Origin: an uncultured beta proteobacterium
Lineage (GTDB): Bacteria > Pseudomonadota > Gammaproteobacteria > Burkholderiales > Burkholderiaceae_C
Assembly (NCBI GenBank): GCA_903960915.1
Contig: CAJCCO010000138.1
Location: forward strand, 30,057 to 94,056
Direction: 5' to 3'
DNA length: 64,000 bases
Each line of letters starts with the position of its first letter. Within the stretch, counting starts at the first letter, position 1. Positions 29,757 to 42,406 of this stretch are shown piece by piece. Position numbers and translations under genes: made by a program. The notes beneath the pieces are model-generated. The model was not told the DNA's origin. It ran no database searches and saw only the letters and a program-made list of their open reading frames with translations.

Positions 29757-30689
29757 TCAGCGGCTTTGTGTCGGCGCCATCGTGATGGCAATTGTTCGGC
29801 GAATGAGTTCCAGCGTGGCCTGCTGCGTCAGGGTCACCGGGCGAAAGGCGCTGGTGGCCAGTGACACCTTGGTCCGAAGCGCGGGCTGAACAATGGTTCT
29901 GACTGTGAAAGCCGAGGGACGCACCGAACTGGCCACTGCGTTGCGCGACAGCACGGCGCTACCGGCGCCGTCGGCCACCAAATCCAGAATGGCCGAGACA
30001 CCGTCAATCTCTAAAGCAATTTTCAGGCGGCAGCCCAGGTTGGCCATTTCAGATTCAACATGCATGCGGATCGCGTTGGGTCGGCTCGGAATGACCAGGG
30101 GCAGTTGCGCCACATCCTTCAGTGTCACCGGGCCCGGTTCCGGGTCCGGGTCCTGGTCTCCAAGCAGGCCGGGCGGGCGGGCTTGCACCAGCAACAGGTC
30201 TTCTTCCAGCAAGGGCGATATGTCCACCTCACTACCGGGTTGCGTGTTGTACAGCACGGCAATGTCAAGGCGGCCATTGACCAGCGACTCTTGCATGGCC
30301 ACCGATAGCCCTTCACTTATCGATAAGGTGGCATCGGGCATCTCCGCCCGAAAAGCACGCGTTAGCGGGACGGTCAGTACCCGCGCCAAGCTGCTGGGTA
30401 AGCCGACGGCCACCCGTCCGGCCAGTGCCCCACGCACCCGACCCAATTCTTCACGCGCGCGCTCCACCTGGTGCAAGATGCCCCGCCCGTGTGCCAGCAG
30501 CAGCTTGCCCGCCTCGGTGGGCAGGGCGCCCCGGCCGTTGCGCGTCAGCAGGTTTTGCCGCAGCTCCACTTCCAGTAGGCGCACCTGGCGGCTCAGCGCC
30601 GGTTGGGCAATATCTAGCGCAATGGCAGCTTTGGTAAAGCTGCCCAGCTCGGCCACCCGCACAAAATACTCTAGTTGTTTGAGGTCCAT
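29757..30689 (-). CDS. LysR-family regulator of the divergent protocatechuate operon
   Basis: 310 residues. An N-terminal helix-turn-helix ('MDLKQLEYFVRVAELGSFTK', 'AQPALSRQVRLLEVELRQ') is followed by an effector domain. The divergent placement, 107 bp from the ModA-like gene, suggests it controls the lig/pmd operon, as LigR/PmdR-type LysR proteins do. The effector domain carries a Pro/Asp/Glu tract ('DQDPDPEPGPV') encoded by a short GC-rich repeat near 30130-30160, not usual in the family. Confidence 0.88.
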   Translation of the reverse strand: MDLKQLEYFVRVAELGSFTKAAIALDIAQPALSRQVRLLEVELRQNLLTRNGRGALPTEAGKLLLAHGRGILHQVERAREELGRVRGALAGRVAVGLPSSLARVLTVPLTRAFRAEMPDATLSISEGLSVAMQESLVNGRLDIAVLYNTQPGSEVDISPLLEEDLLLVQARPPGLLGDQDPDPEPGPVTLKDVAQLPLVIPSRPNAIRMHVESEMANLGCRLKIALEIDGVSAILDLVADGAGSAVLSRNAVASSVRPSAFTVRTIVQPALRTKVSLATSAFRPVTLTQQATLELIRRTIAITMAPTQSR

Positions 30690-30701
30690 AACCGGCCTTA
30701 T

Positions 30702-30747
30702 TTTGAATAACTGTTGTTGAATTATGCCAATTTGAAATAGCTGTTAG
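30702..30747. promoter_or_regulatory. Candidate LysR operator upstream of the lig operon
   Basis: Within the 107-bp divergent intergenic region, ATAA-N11-TTAT (30707-30725) fits the LysR T-N11-A style of dyad. Two imperfect direct repeats, TTTGAATAACTGTTG (from 30702) and TTTGAAATAGCTGTTAG (from 30731), start 29 bp apart, close to three helical turns. The arrangement fits a recognition site plus an activation site; binding is inference. Confidence 0.45.
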
Positions 30748-30796
30748 TCGTGCCCTTGGCTTAACAAGCGCGGGGCGAATCGCGAGAATTAAGCCT

Positions 30797-31582
30797 ATGA
30801 AAACTGCTGCGCCCGCTTCTTTAGACCCAGCTGCCGATGCCATGACCAGCGTCAGTGTCAGCACTGGCACTGGCAATGGCGATGGCGATGGCACTGGCGG
30901 TCGGCTGCGCTGCATTTCCTCCATGGCCACGCGCCAATTGATTGACGTGTTGGCCTCGGCCTATACCAAGCGCACCGGCTGGGTCATCCATATCGAGTCT
31001 GTGGGTGGGGTGGACGCTGCCCGCCGTGTCCAGGCCGGCGAGCCGTTTGATGTGGTTTTTCTGGCAAGCGCTGCCCTGGACAAACTGATTGCCAGCGGAC
31101 ACGTGCTGCCCATGAGCAAACGCGAGTTGGCGCATTCCGGCGTGGCGGTGGCCGTCCGCGCCGGCCAGACCGCCCATGACATCAGCTCTGAAGTTGCAGT
31201 GCGCCAAGCGGTGTTAGCTGCCCCAAGCCTCAGTTACTCCACTGGGCCCAGTGGCGTGGCGCTGGTGCAGTTGTTTGAACGCTGGGGGATTGCCCAACAG
31301 ATTCAACCGCGCATTACCGTCCCCCCGCCCGGTGTGCCAGTGGGCGCCTTGCTGGCGCGCGGCGAAGTGGCCCTGGGCTTTCAGCAATTCAGTGAGCTCA
31401 TTCACGTCGAAGGCATTACCGTGCTGGGTCCTTTGCCGCCGGCCATTCAGATCACCACCACCTTTTGCGCCGGTTGCTGCAGCACCTCGGCGCAGGCCGG
31501 CGCCGTGCAGGCTTTGCTCGATTTCATGGCCGGCCCTGACGCGGCAGACGCCAAACGCCAGCAGGGTATGGAGCCCGCCTGA
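30797..31582 (+). CDS. ModA-like substrate-binding-domain protein without a signal peptide
   Basis: 261 residues of the type II periplasmic-binding fold, resembling molybdate-binding ModA ('FDVVFLASAALDKLIASGHV', 'SSMATRQLIDVLASAY', 'GPSGVALVQLFERWGI', 'GEVALGFQQFSELIHVEGI'). There is no recognisable export signal: the N-terminus is a Ser/Gly/Asp low-complexity stretch ('GTGNGDGDGTGG') directly before the fold. No modB or modC is nearby. It is the first gene of the protocatechuate operon, at the place where Comamonas has other pmd genes. A cytosolic sensor or chaperone role, or a small-molecule binding role in aromatic catabolism, is possible but unproven. Confidence 0.75.
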   Translation: MKTAAPASLDPAADAMTSVSVSTGTGNGDGDGTGGRLRCISSMATRQLIDVLASAYTKRTGWVIHIESVGGVDAARRVQAGEPFDVVFLASAALDKLIASGHVLPMSKRELAHSGVAVAVRAGQTAHDISSEVAVRQAVLAAPSLSYSTGPSGVALVQLFERWGIAQQIQPRITVPPPGVPVGALLARGEVALGFQQFSELIHVEGITVLGPLPPAIQITTTFCAGCCSTSAQAGAVQALLDFMAGPDAADAKRQQGMEPA

Positions 31583-31643
31583 GCAGGCTGAATTTTTGCT
31601 TCGATGACATACGACCCGACACCCACACCATTCAGGAACCTCC

Positions 31644-32672
31644 ATGATCATTGACTGCCACGGCCACTACACCACCGCCCCCAAAGCGCTGGAAAACTGG
31701 CGTAATCGCCAGATCGCCGGTATCTTGGACCCAGCCAGTAGGCCCAAGGTTTCGGAGTTGGTGATCAGCGACGACGAGTTGCGCGAGTCCATTGAGACCA
31801 ACCAGTTGCGCCTGATGAAAGAGCGCGGTAGCGACCTCACCATCTTCAGCCCACGTGCCAGTTTCATGGCGCACCACATTGGCGACTTCAATGTATCGGC
31901 TACCTGGGCGGCCATTTGCAACGAACTGTGCTTTCGCGTGAGCCAGCTGTTCCCCGACCACTTCATTGGCGCGGCCATGCTGCCGCAAAGCCCGGGCGTG
32001 GACCCCGCCTCCTGTATTCCCGAGCTGGAGAAATGCGTCAAGGAATTTGGCAACGTGGGTCTCAATCTGAATCCGGACCCCAGCGGAGGTCACTGGACCT
32101 CACCGCCCTTGAGCGACAGGGCCTGGTACCCCGTCTACGAAAAGATGGTCGAGTACGACCTACCGGCCATGATCCACGTGAGCACCAGTTGCAACAGCTG
32201 CTTTCACACCACAGGTGCGCACTACCTCAATGCTGACACCACCGCCTTCATGCAGTGCCTCACCAGCGACTTGTTCAAAGATTTCCCCACGCTCAAGTTT
32301 CTGATTCCCCATGGCGGTGGCGCCGTACCCTACCATTGGGGCCGCTTCAGGGGCTTGGCGCAAGAGCTCAAAAAGCCTTTGCTGCAAGACCATTTACTGA
32401 ACAATATTTTCTTTGACACCTGTGTCTACCACCAGCCGGGTATCGACCTGCTCAACACCGTGATACCTGTTAAAAACGTGCTGTTTGCCAGTGAAATGAT
32501 TGGTGCCGTACGCGGCATTGATCCTGAAACCGGTCATTACTTTGACGACACCAAGCGTTATATAGAAGCCTCCAAAATTTTGAGCGATGCGGATCGCTTC
32601 CAGATTTATGAAGGCAACGCCCGCCGTGTATTCCCGCGTCTTGATGCCCAACTCAAAGCCAAAAACCTTTAA
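31644..32672 (+). CDS. ligJ: 4-oxalomesaconate hydratase (amidohydrolase superfamily)
   Basis: 342 residues. It hydrates 4-oxalomesaconate to 4-carboxy-4-hydroxy-2-oxoadipate in the protocatechuate 4,5-cleavage pathway. The zinc H-x-H motif is 'MIIDCHGHYTT'; later ligands include His in 'PAMIHVSTSC' and 'FLIPHGGGAVPYHWGR'. The N-terminus 'KALENWRNRQIAGI' is characteristic of LigJ/PmdE rather than of other ACMSD-like decarboxylases. Followed by ligK after 12 nt. Confidence 0.92.
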   Translation: MIIDCHGHYTTAPKALENWRNRQIAGILDPASRPKVSELVISDDELRESIETNQLRLMKERGSDLTIFSPRASFMAHHIGDFNVSATWAAICNELCFRVSQLFPDHFIGAAMLPQSPGVDPASCIPELEKCVKEFGNVGLNLNPDPSGGHWTSPPLSDRAWYPVYEKMVEYDLPAMIHVSTSCNSCFHTTGAHYLNADTTAFMQCLTSDLFKDFPTLKFLIPHGGGAVPYHWGRFRGLAQELKKPLLQDHLLNNIFFDTCVYHQPGIDLLNTVIPVKNVLFASEMIGAVRGIDPETGHYFDDTKRYIEASKILSDADRFQIYEGNARRVFPRLDAQLKAKNL

Positions 32673-32684
32673 CAACAAAGCGCC

Positions 32685-33380
32685 ATGAACCAAGCCATGA
32701 ACCAACTCGGCATTGTCAAACGCCACATCGTTCGCGCTGACCCCGCTGCTGTCGCACGTTTGTCTCAACTCGGCGTTGCGACTATCCACGAAGCCATGGG
32801 CCGCGTCGGCCTGATGAAGCCTTATATGCGCCCGGTTTACAACGGCGCCAGAATCTGCGGCACCGCCGTCACCGTGTTGCTGCAGCCGGGTGACAACTGG
32901 ATGATGCACGTAGCCGCCGAGCAGTTGCAGCCCGGCGACGTGGCCGTAGCCGCTTGCACCACAGACAATGAAGACGGGTTTTTTGGCGACCTGCTGGCCA
33001 CATCGTTCCAGGCACGCGGCGCCCGCGGTCTGATCATCGACGGCGGCGTGCGTGACGTGGCTGACCTGGAAAAGATGGGCTTTCCCGTGTTCAGCAAAGC
33101 CATTCACGCCAAGGGCACGATCAAAGCCACATTGGGTTCGGTCAATATCTCGGTTGTTTGCGCCGGCGCAGTTGTCAACCCGGGTGACGTGGTGGTGGCA
33201 GATGTGGATGGCGTGGTCGTGGTACCCGCAGCCCTAGCCGCACAGGTAGCCGATGCCGCCGAAAAGCGTGAAAGCTTTGAAGGCGAGAAGCGCGCCAAAC
33301 TCGCCGCAGGTGTGTTGGGGCTTGACATGTACAACATGCGCGAACCGCTGGCCAAGGCTGGGCTTCGCTACATCGACTAA
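32685..33380 (+). CDS. ligK: 4-carboxy-4-hydroxy-2-oxoadipate aldolase / oxaloacetate decarboxylase
   Basis: 231 residues (227 if the second ATG is used). RraA-like class II aldolase that cleaves 4-carboxy-4-hydroxy-2-oxoadipate to pyruvate and oxaloacetate and can decarboxylate the latter. The family signature '[16 protein letters not shown]' has the Arg and Asp that bind substrate and divalent metal; '[11 protein letters not shown]' is near the start. This is the last step of the pathway (LigK/PmdF/ProA). Confidence 0.92.
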   Translation: MNQAMNQLGIVKRHIVRADPAAVARLSQLGVATIHEAMGRVGLMKPYMRPVYNGARICGTAVTVLLQPGDNWMMHVAAEQLQPGDVAVAACTTDNEDGFFGDLLATSFQARGARGLIIDGGVRDVADLEKMGFPVFSKAIHAKGTIKATLGSVNISVVCAGAVVNPGDVVVADVDGVVVVPAALAAQVADAAEKRESFEGEKRAKLAAGVLGLDMYNMREPLAKAGLRYID

Positions 33381-33396
33381 AGGCCGGAGGCCCTGC

Positions 33397-34320
33397 ATGA
33401 GTAAACCCACCGCTGGTGAATTCACCAAAACCCCTGGCTGGCTCGACTGGTTTACCGGCCCGAGCCAGCCGCGTTTTCAACTGCCCGCCGGTGCGGTGGA
33501 CGCACACTGCCATGTGTTCGGACCAGGCGATGGGTTCCCCTACGCGCCCGAACGAAAATATACGCCTTGTGATGCCTCCAAAGAGCAGTTGTTTGCGCTA
33601 CGCGACCACCTGGGCTTTGACAAGAACGTGGTCGTGCAGGCCACCTGCCACGGCTCCGATAACCGCGCCTTGGTTGACGCCCTGAAGGCTTCCAACGGCA
33701 AAGCCAAAGGCGTGGCCACCGTGAACCGCAATGTGACCGATGCGGAACTGCAAGACATGCATGCCGCCGGGGTGCGTGGCACCCGTTTCAACTTCGTTAA
33801 ACGCCTGGCCGACTTCACGCCACAAGACGTCTTGCTGGAGATTGCCCACCGCATCGCGCCCCTGGGCTGGCATGTGGTGGTGTACTTTGAGGCGCAAGAC
33901 CTGCCCGAGCTGTATGACTTCTTCACGGCACTCCCCACCACGGTGGTGGTGGACCACATGGGCCGGCCTGACGTTGGCAAACCGGTGGATGGCCCCGAGT
34001 TTGAGTTGTTCGTGAAGATGATGCGTGAGCACCCCAACATCTGGAGCAAGGTCAGCTGCCCTGAACGCTTGTCCCTCAGCGGGCCCAAAGCCTTGAATGG
34101 CGAGCAAAACCCCTACGCCGATGTTGTGCCCTTTGCCAAGCGCCTGGTCGAGGCGTTTCCCGACCGTGTGTTGTGGGGCACAGACTGGCCGCACCCCAAT
34201 CTCAAAGACCACATGCCCGATGACGGTTTGCTGGTGGACTTCATCCCCCACATTGCCACCACGCCTGAGTTGCAACGCCAACTGCTGGTGGACAATCCCA
34301 CCCGCTTGTACTGGAGTTAA
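33397..34320 (+). CDS. ligI: 2-pyrone-4,6-dicarboxylate lactonase
   Basis: 307 residues from the ATG at 33397, which has GGAGG at 33386-33390. Amidohydrolase-fold enzyme that opens 2-pyrone-4,6-dicarboxylate to 4-oxalomesaconate. Motifs: 'VDAHCHVFGPG', 'VVVQATCHGSDN', 'GVRGTRFNFV', 'VVDHMGRPDV' and 'LWGTDWPHPN', the last with the catalytic Asp. Length and order in the operon match PmdD. Confidence 0.94.
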   Translation: MSKPTAGEFTKTPGWLDWFTGPSQPRFQLPAGAVDAHCHVFGPGDGFPYAPERKYTPCDASKEQLFALRDHLGFDKNVVVQATCHGSDNRALVDALKASNGKAKGVATVNRNVTDAELQDMHAAGVRGTRFNFVKRLADFTPQDVLLEIAHRIAPLGWHVVVYFEAQDLPELYDFFTALPTTVVVDHMGRPDVGKPVDGPEFELFVKMMREHPNIWSKVSCPERLSLSGPKALNGEQNPYADVVPFAKRLVEAFPDRVLWGTDWPHPNLKDHMPDDGLLVDFIPHIATTPELQRQLLVDNPTRLYWS

Positions 34321-34322
34321 CC

Positions 34323-36600
<2,278 letters not shown>

Positions 36601-36730
36601 GGCAGCTAGAGGCTTAGAGGCCAGCGGCGCGCTGCAGGCTGCCCTGGATGCTGGGTGACTTTGTTCGACACGGCGGCCCTGCTTTGAGCCGCTCAACTAC
36701 GTGGCCAATCTCTAGCTGTTGCCGGCTTAA

Positions 36731-36862
36731 CAGGCCGCCGCAGACATCAAGCTTGCGCCTGGTTTGTGGCGCCGTGTGGATGCGCTCATCAAACAGCACA
36801 CCGTGGCCGGAACTCGCGACAACGCCCAAGCCAGCAGCGAGCTTGTTACCGAAGTGTTCTGA
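36731..36862 (+). pseudogene. Possible C-terminal remnant of an aldo/keto reductase; rest of 36601-37006 without a gene
   Basis: The 406 bases between ligC and the phosphatase hold no convincing full gene. In one + frame, bounded by a TAA at 36728-36730 and a TGA at 36860-36862, the text reads 'DIKLAPGLWRRVDALIKQH' then 'TVAGTRDNAQASSELVTEVF'. The VAGTR-x-N and 'TEVF' end resemble the C-terminus of aldo/keto reductases. No start or upstream fold is present. This is a weak, short resemblance. Confidence 0.3.
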
Positions 36863-37006
36863 GCGCGTTGCGCATCCGCACCCAGGCCTTGGTGTGCATC
36901 AGCCGGCAATGCCGCCCAGGGGGGCAACTGGGGGGTGTCCGCGATTGCGTTATAACTGCAGAAACACCAATCACCCAGGCACCCAGCCTTTTTTTTTAGG
37001 ACACGC

Positions 37007-37750
37007 ATGCAAGCTCCCAGCCGATCATTGCCGCTCACAGGCGCCAGCAACTTCAGGGATATAGGTGGCTACGCCGGGCATGGCGGACGCCAGGTGCGCT
37101 GGCGGCGTATTTTTCGATCCGACCACTTGGCAGATTTGACGCCGGCTGACGTGGCGCAGGTGACCGAACTGGGCCTGACGCGGGTGTGTGACTTTCGCGG
37201 TACGCAAGAGCGGGTGCCGCAGGCTTGCGTACTACCTCAGGTGAAAGTGCACGCGCTTTCAATAGAGCCCACGGTGGTGCAGGGCTTGAAGTCGCTGTTG
37301 GCCAGCGGCCAGGCGCCTACGGTGCAAGACACCGTGCATTTGATGGAGCAGACCTACCGTGATTTTGTTCTCCACAACTCCGCACGCTTTGCCGAACTGT
37401 TTGGTCATTTGCTGGAAAGCGATGCGCCGCTGGTGTTCCATTGCACGGCTGGTAAAGACCGGACTGGTTTTGCCGCCGCGCTGATTCTTACCGCTTTGGG
37501 TGTGCCCAAAGCGGTCGTCATGCAAGATTACTTGCTGACCAACGACCTTTACCGTATGCCGCACACCAGTGCGCCCTTTGCGCCGCAAGAGGTGCTCAAT
37601 GTCTTGTGGCGGGTGCAACCCAATTTTCTGGAGGCTGCTTTTCACGCCGTAGAGGCCGAGTACGGCAGTTTGCAGCAGTATCTGGCCAAGACCCTCGGTA
37701 TGGGTGCGCCTGAAATGGCTCGTTTAGAAACGCTGTATCTTCAGAACTGA
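37007..37750 (+). CDS. Tyrosine-protein phosphatase (PtpB/DSP type)
   Basis: 247 residues with the signature CX5R loop in 'VFHCTAGKDRTGFAAALIL'. The N-terminus 'SLPLTGASNFRDIGGYAG' and 'RRIFRSDHLADLTPADV' is that of the Y_phosphatase3 family (MPtpB-like), which includes protein tyrosine and phosphoinositide phosphatases. The targets are not known; such genes can act on tyrosine kinases that control exopolysaccharide, but none is seen next to it. An AGGA precedes the ATG, and a T-rich run lies just upstream. Confidence 0.85.
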   Translation: MQAPSRSLPLTGASNFRDIGGYAGHGGRQVRWRRIFRSDHLADLTPADVAQVTELGLTRVCDFRGTQERVPQACVLPQVKVHALSIEPTVVQGLKSLLASGQAPTVQDTVHLMEQTYRDFVLHNSARFAELFGHLLESDAPLVFHCTAGKDRTGFAAALILTALGVPKAVVMQDYLLTNDLYRMPHTSAPFAPQEVLNVLWRVQPNFLEAAFHAVEAEYGSLQQYLAKTLGMGAPEMARLETLYLQN

Positions 37751-37760
37751 GAGGCCGAAT

Positions 37761-37789
37761 AACTCGGCCAACTCTGAGTTGGCCGAGTT
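37761..37789. terminator. Hairpin between convergent phosphatase gene and rpoD
   Basis: A perfect 12-bp stem, AACTCGGCCAAC (37761-37772) and GTTGGCCGAGTT (37778-37789), with a 5-nt loop sits between two convergent genes. No T-run follows on either side, so it is a transcript-end structure of uncertain mechanism. Confidence 0.55.
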
Positions 37790-37801
37790 AAAGGTGGACT
37801 G

Positions 37802-40186
<2,385 letters not shown>

Positions 40187-40401
40187 TTGAGGACCTCAGA
40201 ACTTCAGAAAAGACAGAATGAACAGGCGCCTTAAAAGACTGGCGCAGTGAATGTGGCTAAGGAAATTATTCTCATGGGCAAGATGTGGGGCGAACATTTG
40301 GGATGCAGTCCTTGCGGTAGGGTTTGCCAGTTGTGAACGCTGTCATCGCTTGGCTGGGTCCGGAGGTGCTGCTGTCGCTCTTGCCGAGAAACAAGAATCG
40401 G

Positions 40402-40429
40402 ATTATACCGTATTTTTGCCCAAAATCAA
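40402..40429 (-). promoter_or_regulatory. Sigma-70 promoter of rpoD
   Basis: The minus strand reads TTGATT (40429-40424), 16 nt, TATAAT (40407-40402). Transcription should start near 40395, giving a leader of about 210 nt before the rpoD ATG at 40186. The 308 bases between the rpoD and dnaG genes hold this promoter and leader and no other gene that I can support. Confidence 0.8.
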
Positions 40430-40494
40430 CGGAGTGGGTCTTGTAAACGTCAGGTGACGTGACTTCTGGCTTGCTGAAAAAAGTGGCCAGAGCT

Positions 40495-42367
40495 TCAGTT
40501 GGGTTGGATTGCGCCAGCTTCAAGGTCTCGACGACGGGCTTGGAGTTCGCGGTAGCGCACGAGGGACCCTGGGTCATTTTTGGCCGCGTTGATGGCTTCG
40601 GTTTCCAGCACCTTGAGCCGTTCGATGAGCATTCGGTTGAGCAGGTTGCGTAATTCTTCAGTAGATTCTTCAGCATCTTCGAGCGAGGCGATTTCATGGT
40701 GCTCCATCAGCCGCAGGGCTAGGTCGCCAGAGGCTTGCTCACGCAAGCCCTCTCTCAGGGCTGCCCACGGTTGCACGCCATGTTCATGCCATTGACTCTC
40801 CAGCCACACGAACAGCGGACCGTGTGGCGGGGGGAGCTCGCACAGAAGGCCGTGGTCTTCAGCTGAAAGTTTTTCGAGCGTGGCCATGTCGCTCAGCAGC
40901 AGGCGTACGGCATGGTCTGCCCGGCTGGTGGGTTGGGTGCGCGAGCCTGAGCGTGGCCTGGGCGCGTATTTATCTCGGGTTTTGAGGCCGAAGCCGCCTT
41001 CACGGAAGTCAGTCTCGCTACTGCTTGCATAGCGTTTTGTTGTGCCACTGTTTTTAACGGGTTTGGGCAACCACAGGTCCGTCAACTCCCGGCTGGAGAG
41101 TTGCACCAGATCAGCTATTTCACCCAGCAGTTGCAGTTTGAGGGCGCCATCGGGCAACAGCATCCACAAGGGTTTGGCGTTGCTGGCCATGTGGGCGCGC
41201 CCTTCAGCGCTATGCAGGTCGCAGCCTTCTCGAGCAGCGTCTATTAAAAAACGGCTCAGGGGAACGGCCTCACTCACGTAGCGGGCAAACGCCTCCTTGC
41301 CGAATTCTCGGATGAAGCTGTCCGGGTCATGTTCGGCGGGTAAAAACAGGAATTTGACGCTGCGCACATCGGAGGCATAGGGCAGTGCGGCATCTAGCGC
41401 TTTGCGGGCAGCGCGCCGGCCCGCACTGTCACCGTCAAAACTAAACACGACTGATTCAGTGAAGCGAAACAGCTTTTGTACATGGTCTGCGGTGCAGGCG
41501 GTGCCCAACGTAGCCACAGCATTGGGAAAGCCGAGCTGCGCCAGCGCCACGACGTCCATATAGCCTTCGGTCACCAGGGCGTAGCCTTGGTCGCGCAAGG
41601 CGTTGCGGGCTTCAAACAGGCCGTACAACTCACGTCCCTTGCTGAAAACCGGGGTTTCAGGTGAGTTCAGATATTTGGGTTTTTCGTCACTCAGTACGCG
41701 CCCGCCAAAGCCGATGCATTCTCCTTTGACATTGCGGATGGGGAACATCACACGATCGCGGAAGCGGTCATAGCGTTTTTCTTCGCCGCCATCTTCCGAG
41801 TTCAGTATCACCAGCCCACTCTCCACCAGCAAGGGGTCGTCGTAGCGGGGAAAGATACTGGCCAAGCTGCGCCAGCCTTCGGGGGCATAGCCCAGGCCAA
41901 ATTGCTTTGCCACCTCGCCCGAGAGACCGCGTCCCTTGAAGTAAGCCACGGCGCGTGGTGAATCTTTCAATTGTTTGCGGTACGCATCACAAGCCTTTTC
42001 TAGTACATCGCTCAGCGTGGCTTGCTTTTCCCGTTGTTCGGCAGCCCGAGCCCGGTCCTGCGGGCTGGCGGCATCTTCGGGAACTTGCAGGCCGTAATGC
42101 TGCGCAAGGTCTTTAACCGCCTCTACAAATGTCATGCCCGCGTGGTCCATCAAAAAGCTGATGGCGTTGCCATTTTTTGCCACAGCCAAAGCAGTGATAA
42201 AACTGCTTGGCCGGACTGACTGAAAAGGAGGGGGACTTTTCGCCGTGAAAAGGGCACAAGCCCATGAAATTAGCGCCGCCTTTTTTCAGTTGCACATAGC
42301 GGCCGACGATCTCCACCACATCGGCGCGTGTAAGCAGCTCTTGGATGAAGGTCTGAGGGATTGACAT
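40495..42367 (-). CDS. dnaG: DNA primase DnaG, with an apparent frameshift in the zinc domain
   Basis: Synthesises RNA primers at the replication fork. The first part (42367 to about 42175) holds '[20 protein letters not shown]' and the zinc-ribbon residues of '[15 protein letters not shown]' and 'YHCFGCGK'. At an A6 run (T6 on the + strand, 42173-42178) the correct continuation moves to another frame: '[14 protein letters not shown]', then the whole catalytic core with '[19 protein letters not shown]' and '[18 protein letters not shown]' and the helicase-binding end down to 40495. Removing one A restores an uninterrupted gene of about 623 codons. This is either a sequencing indel, transcriptional slippage or programmed frameshifting; loss of an essential gene is unlikely. 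Confidence 0.9.
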
Positions 42368-42406
42368 AGCTTTTTTTATTGTAAAAAAAGAAAAACCGGT
42401 CTAGCG

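Noticed and set aside
36648..37064. 138-codon + frame across the gap after ligC
   Set aside because: Ser/Pro/Arg/Cys-rich composition, no motif, and it overlaps the start of the phosphatase gene in another frame.
40272..40697. 141-codon minus frame spanning the dnaG end and rpoD promoter
   Set aside because: It overlaps dnaG in the wrong frame and covers a consensus promoter; composition is not protein-like.
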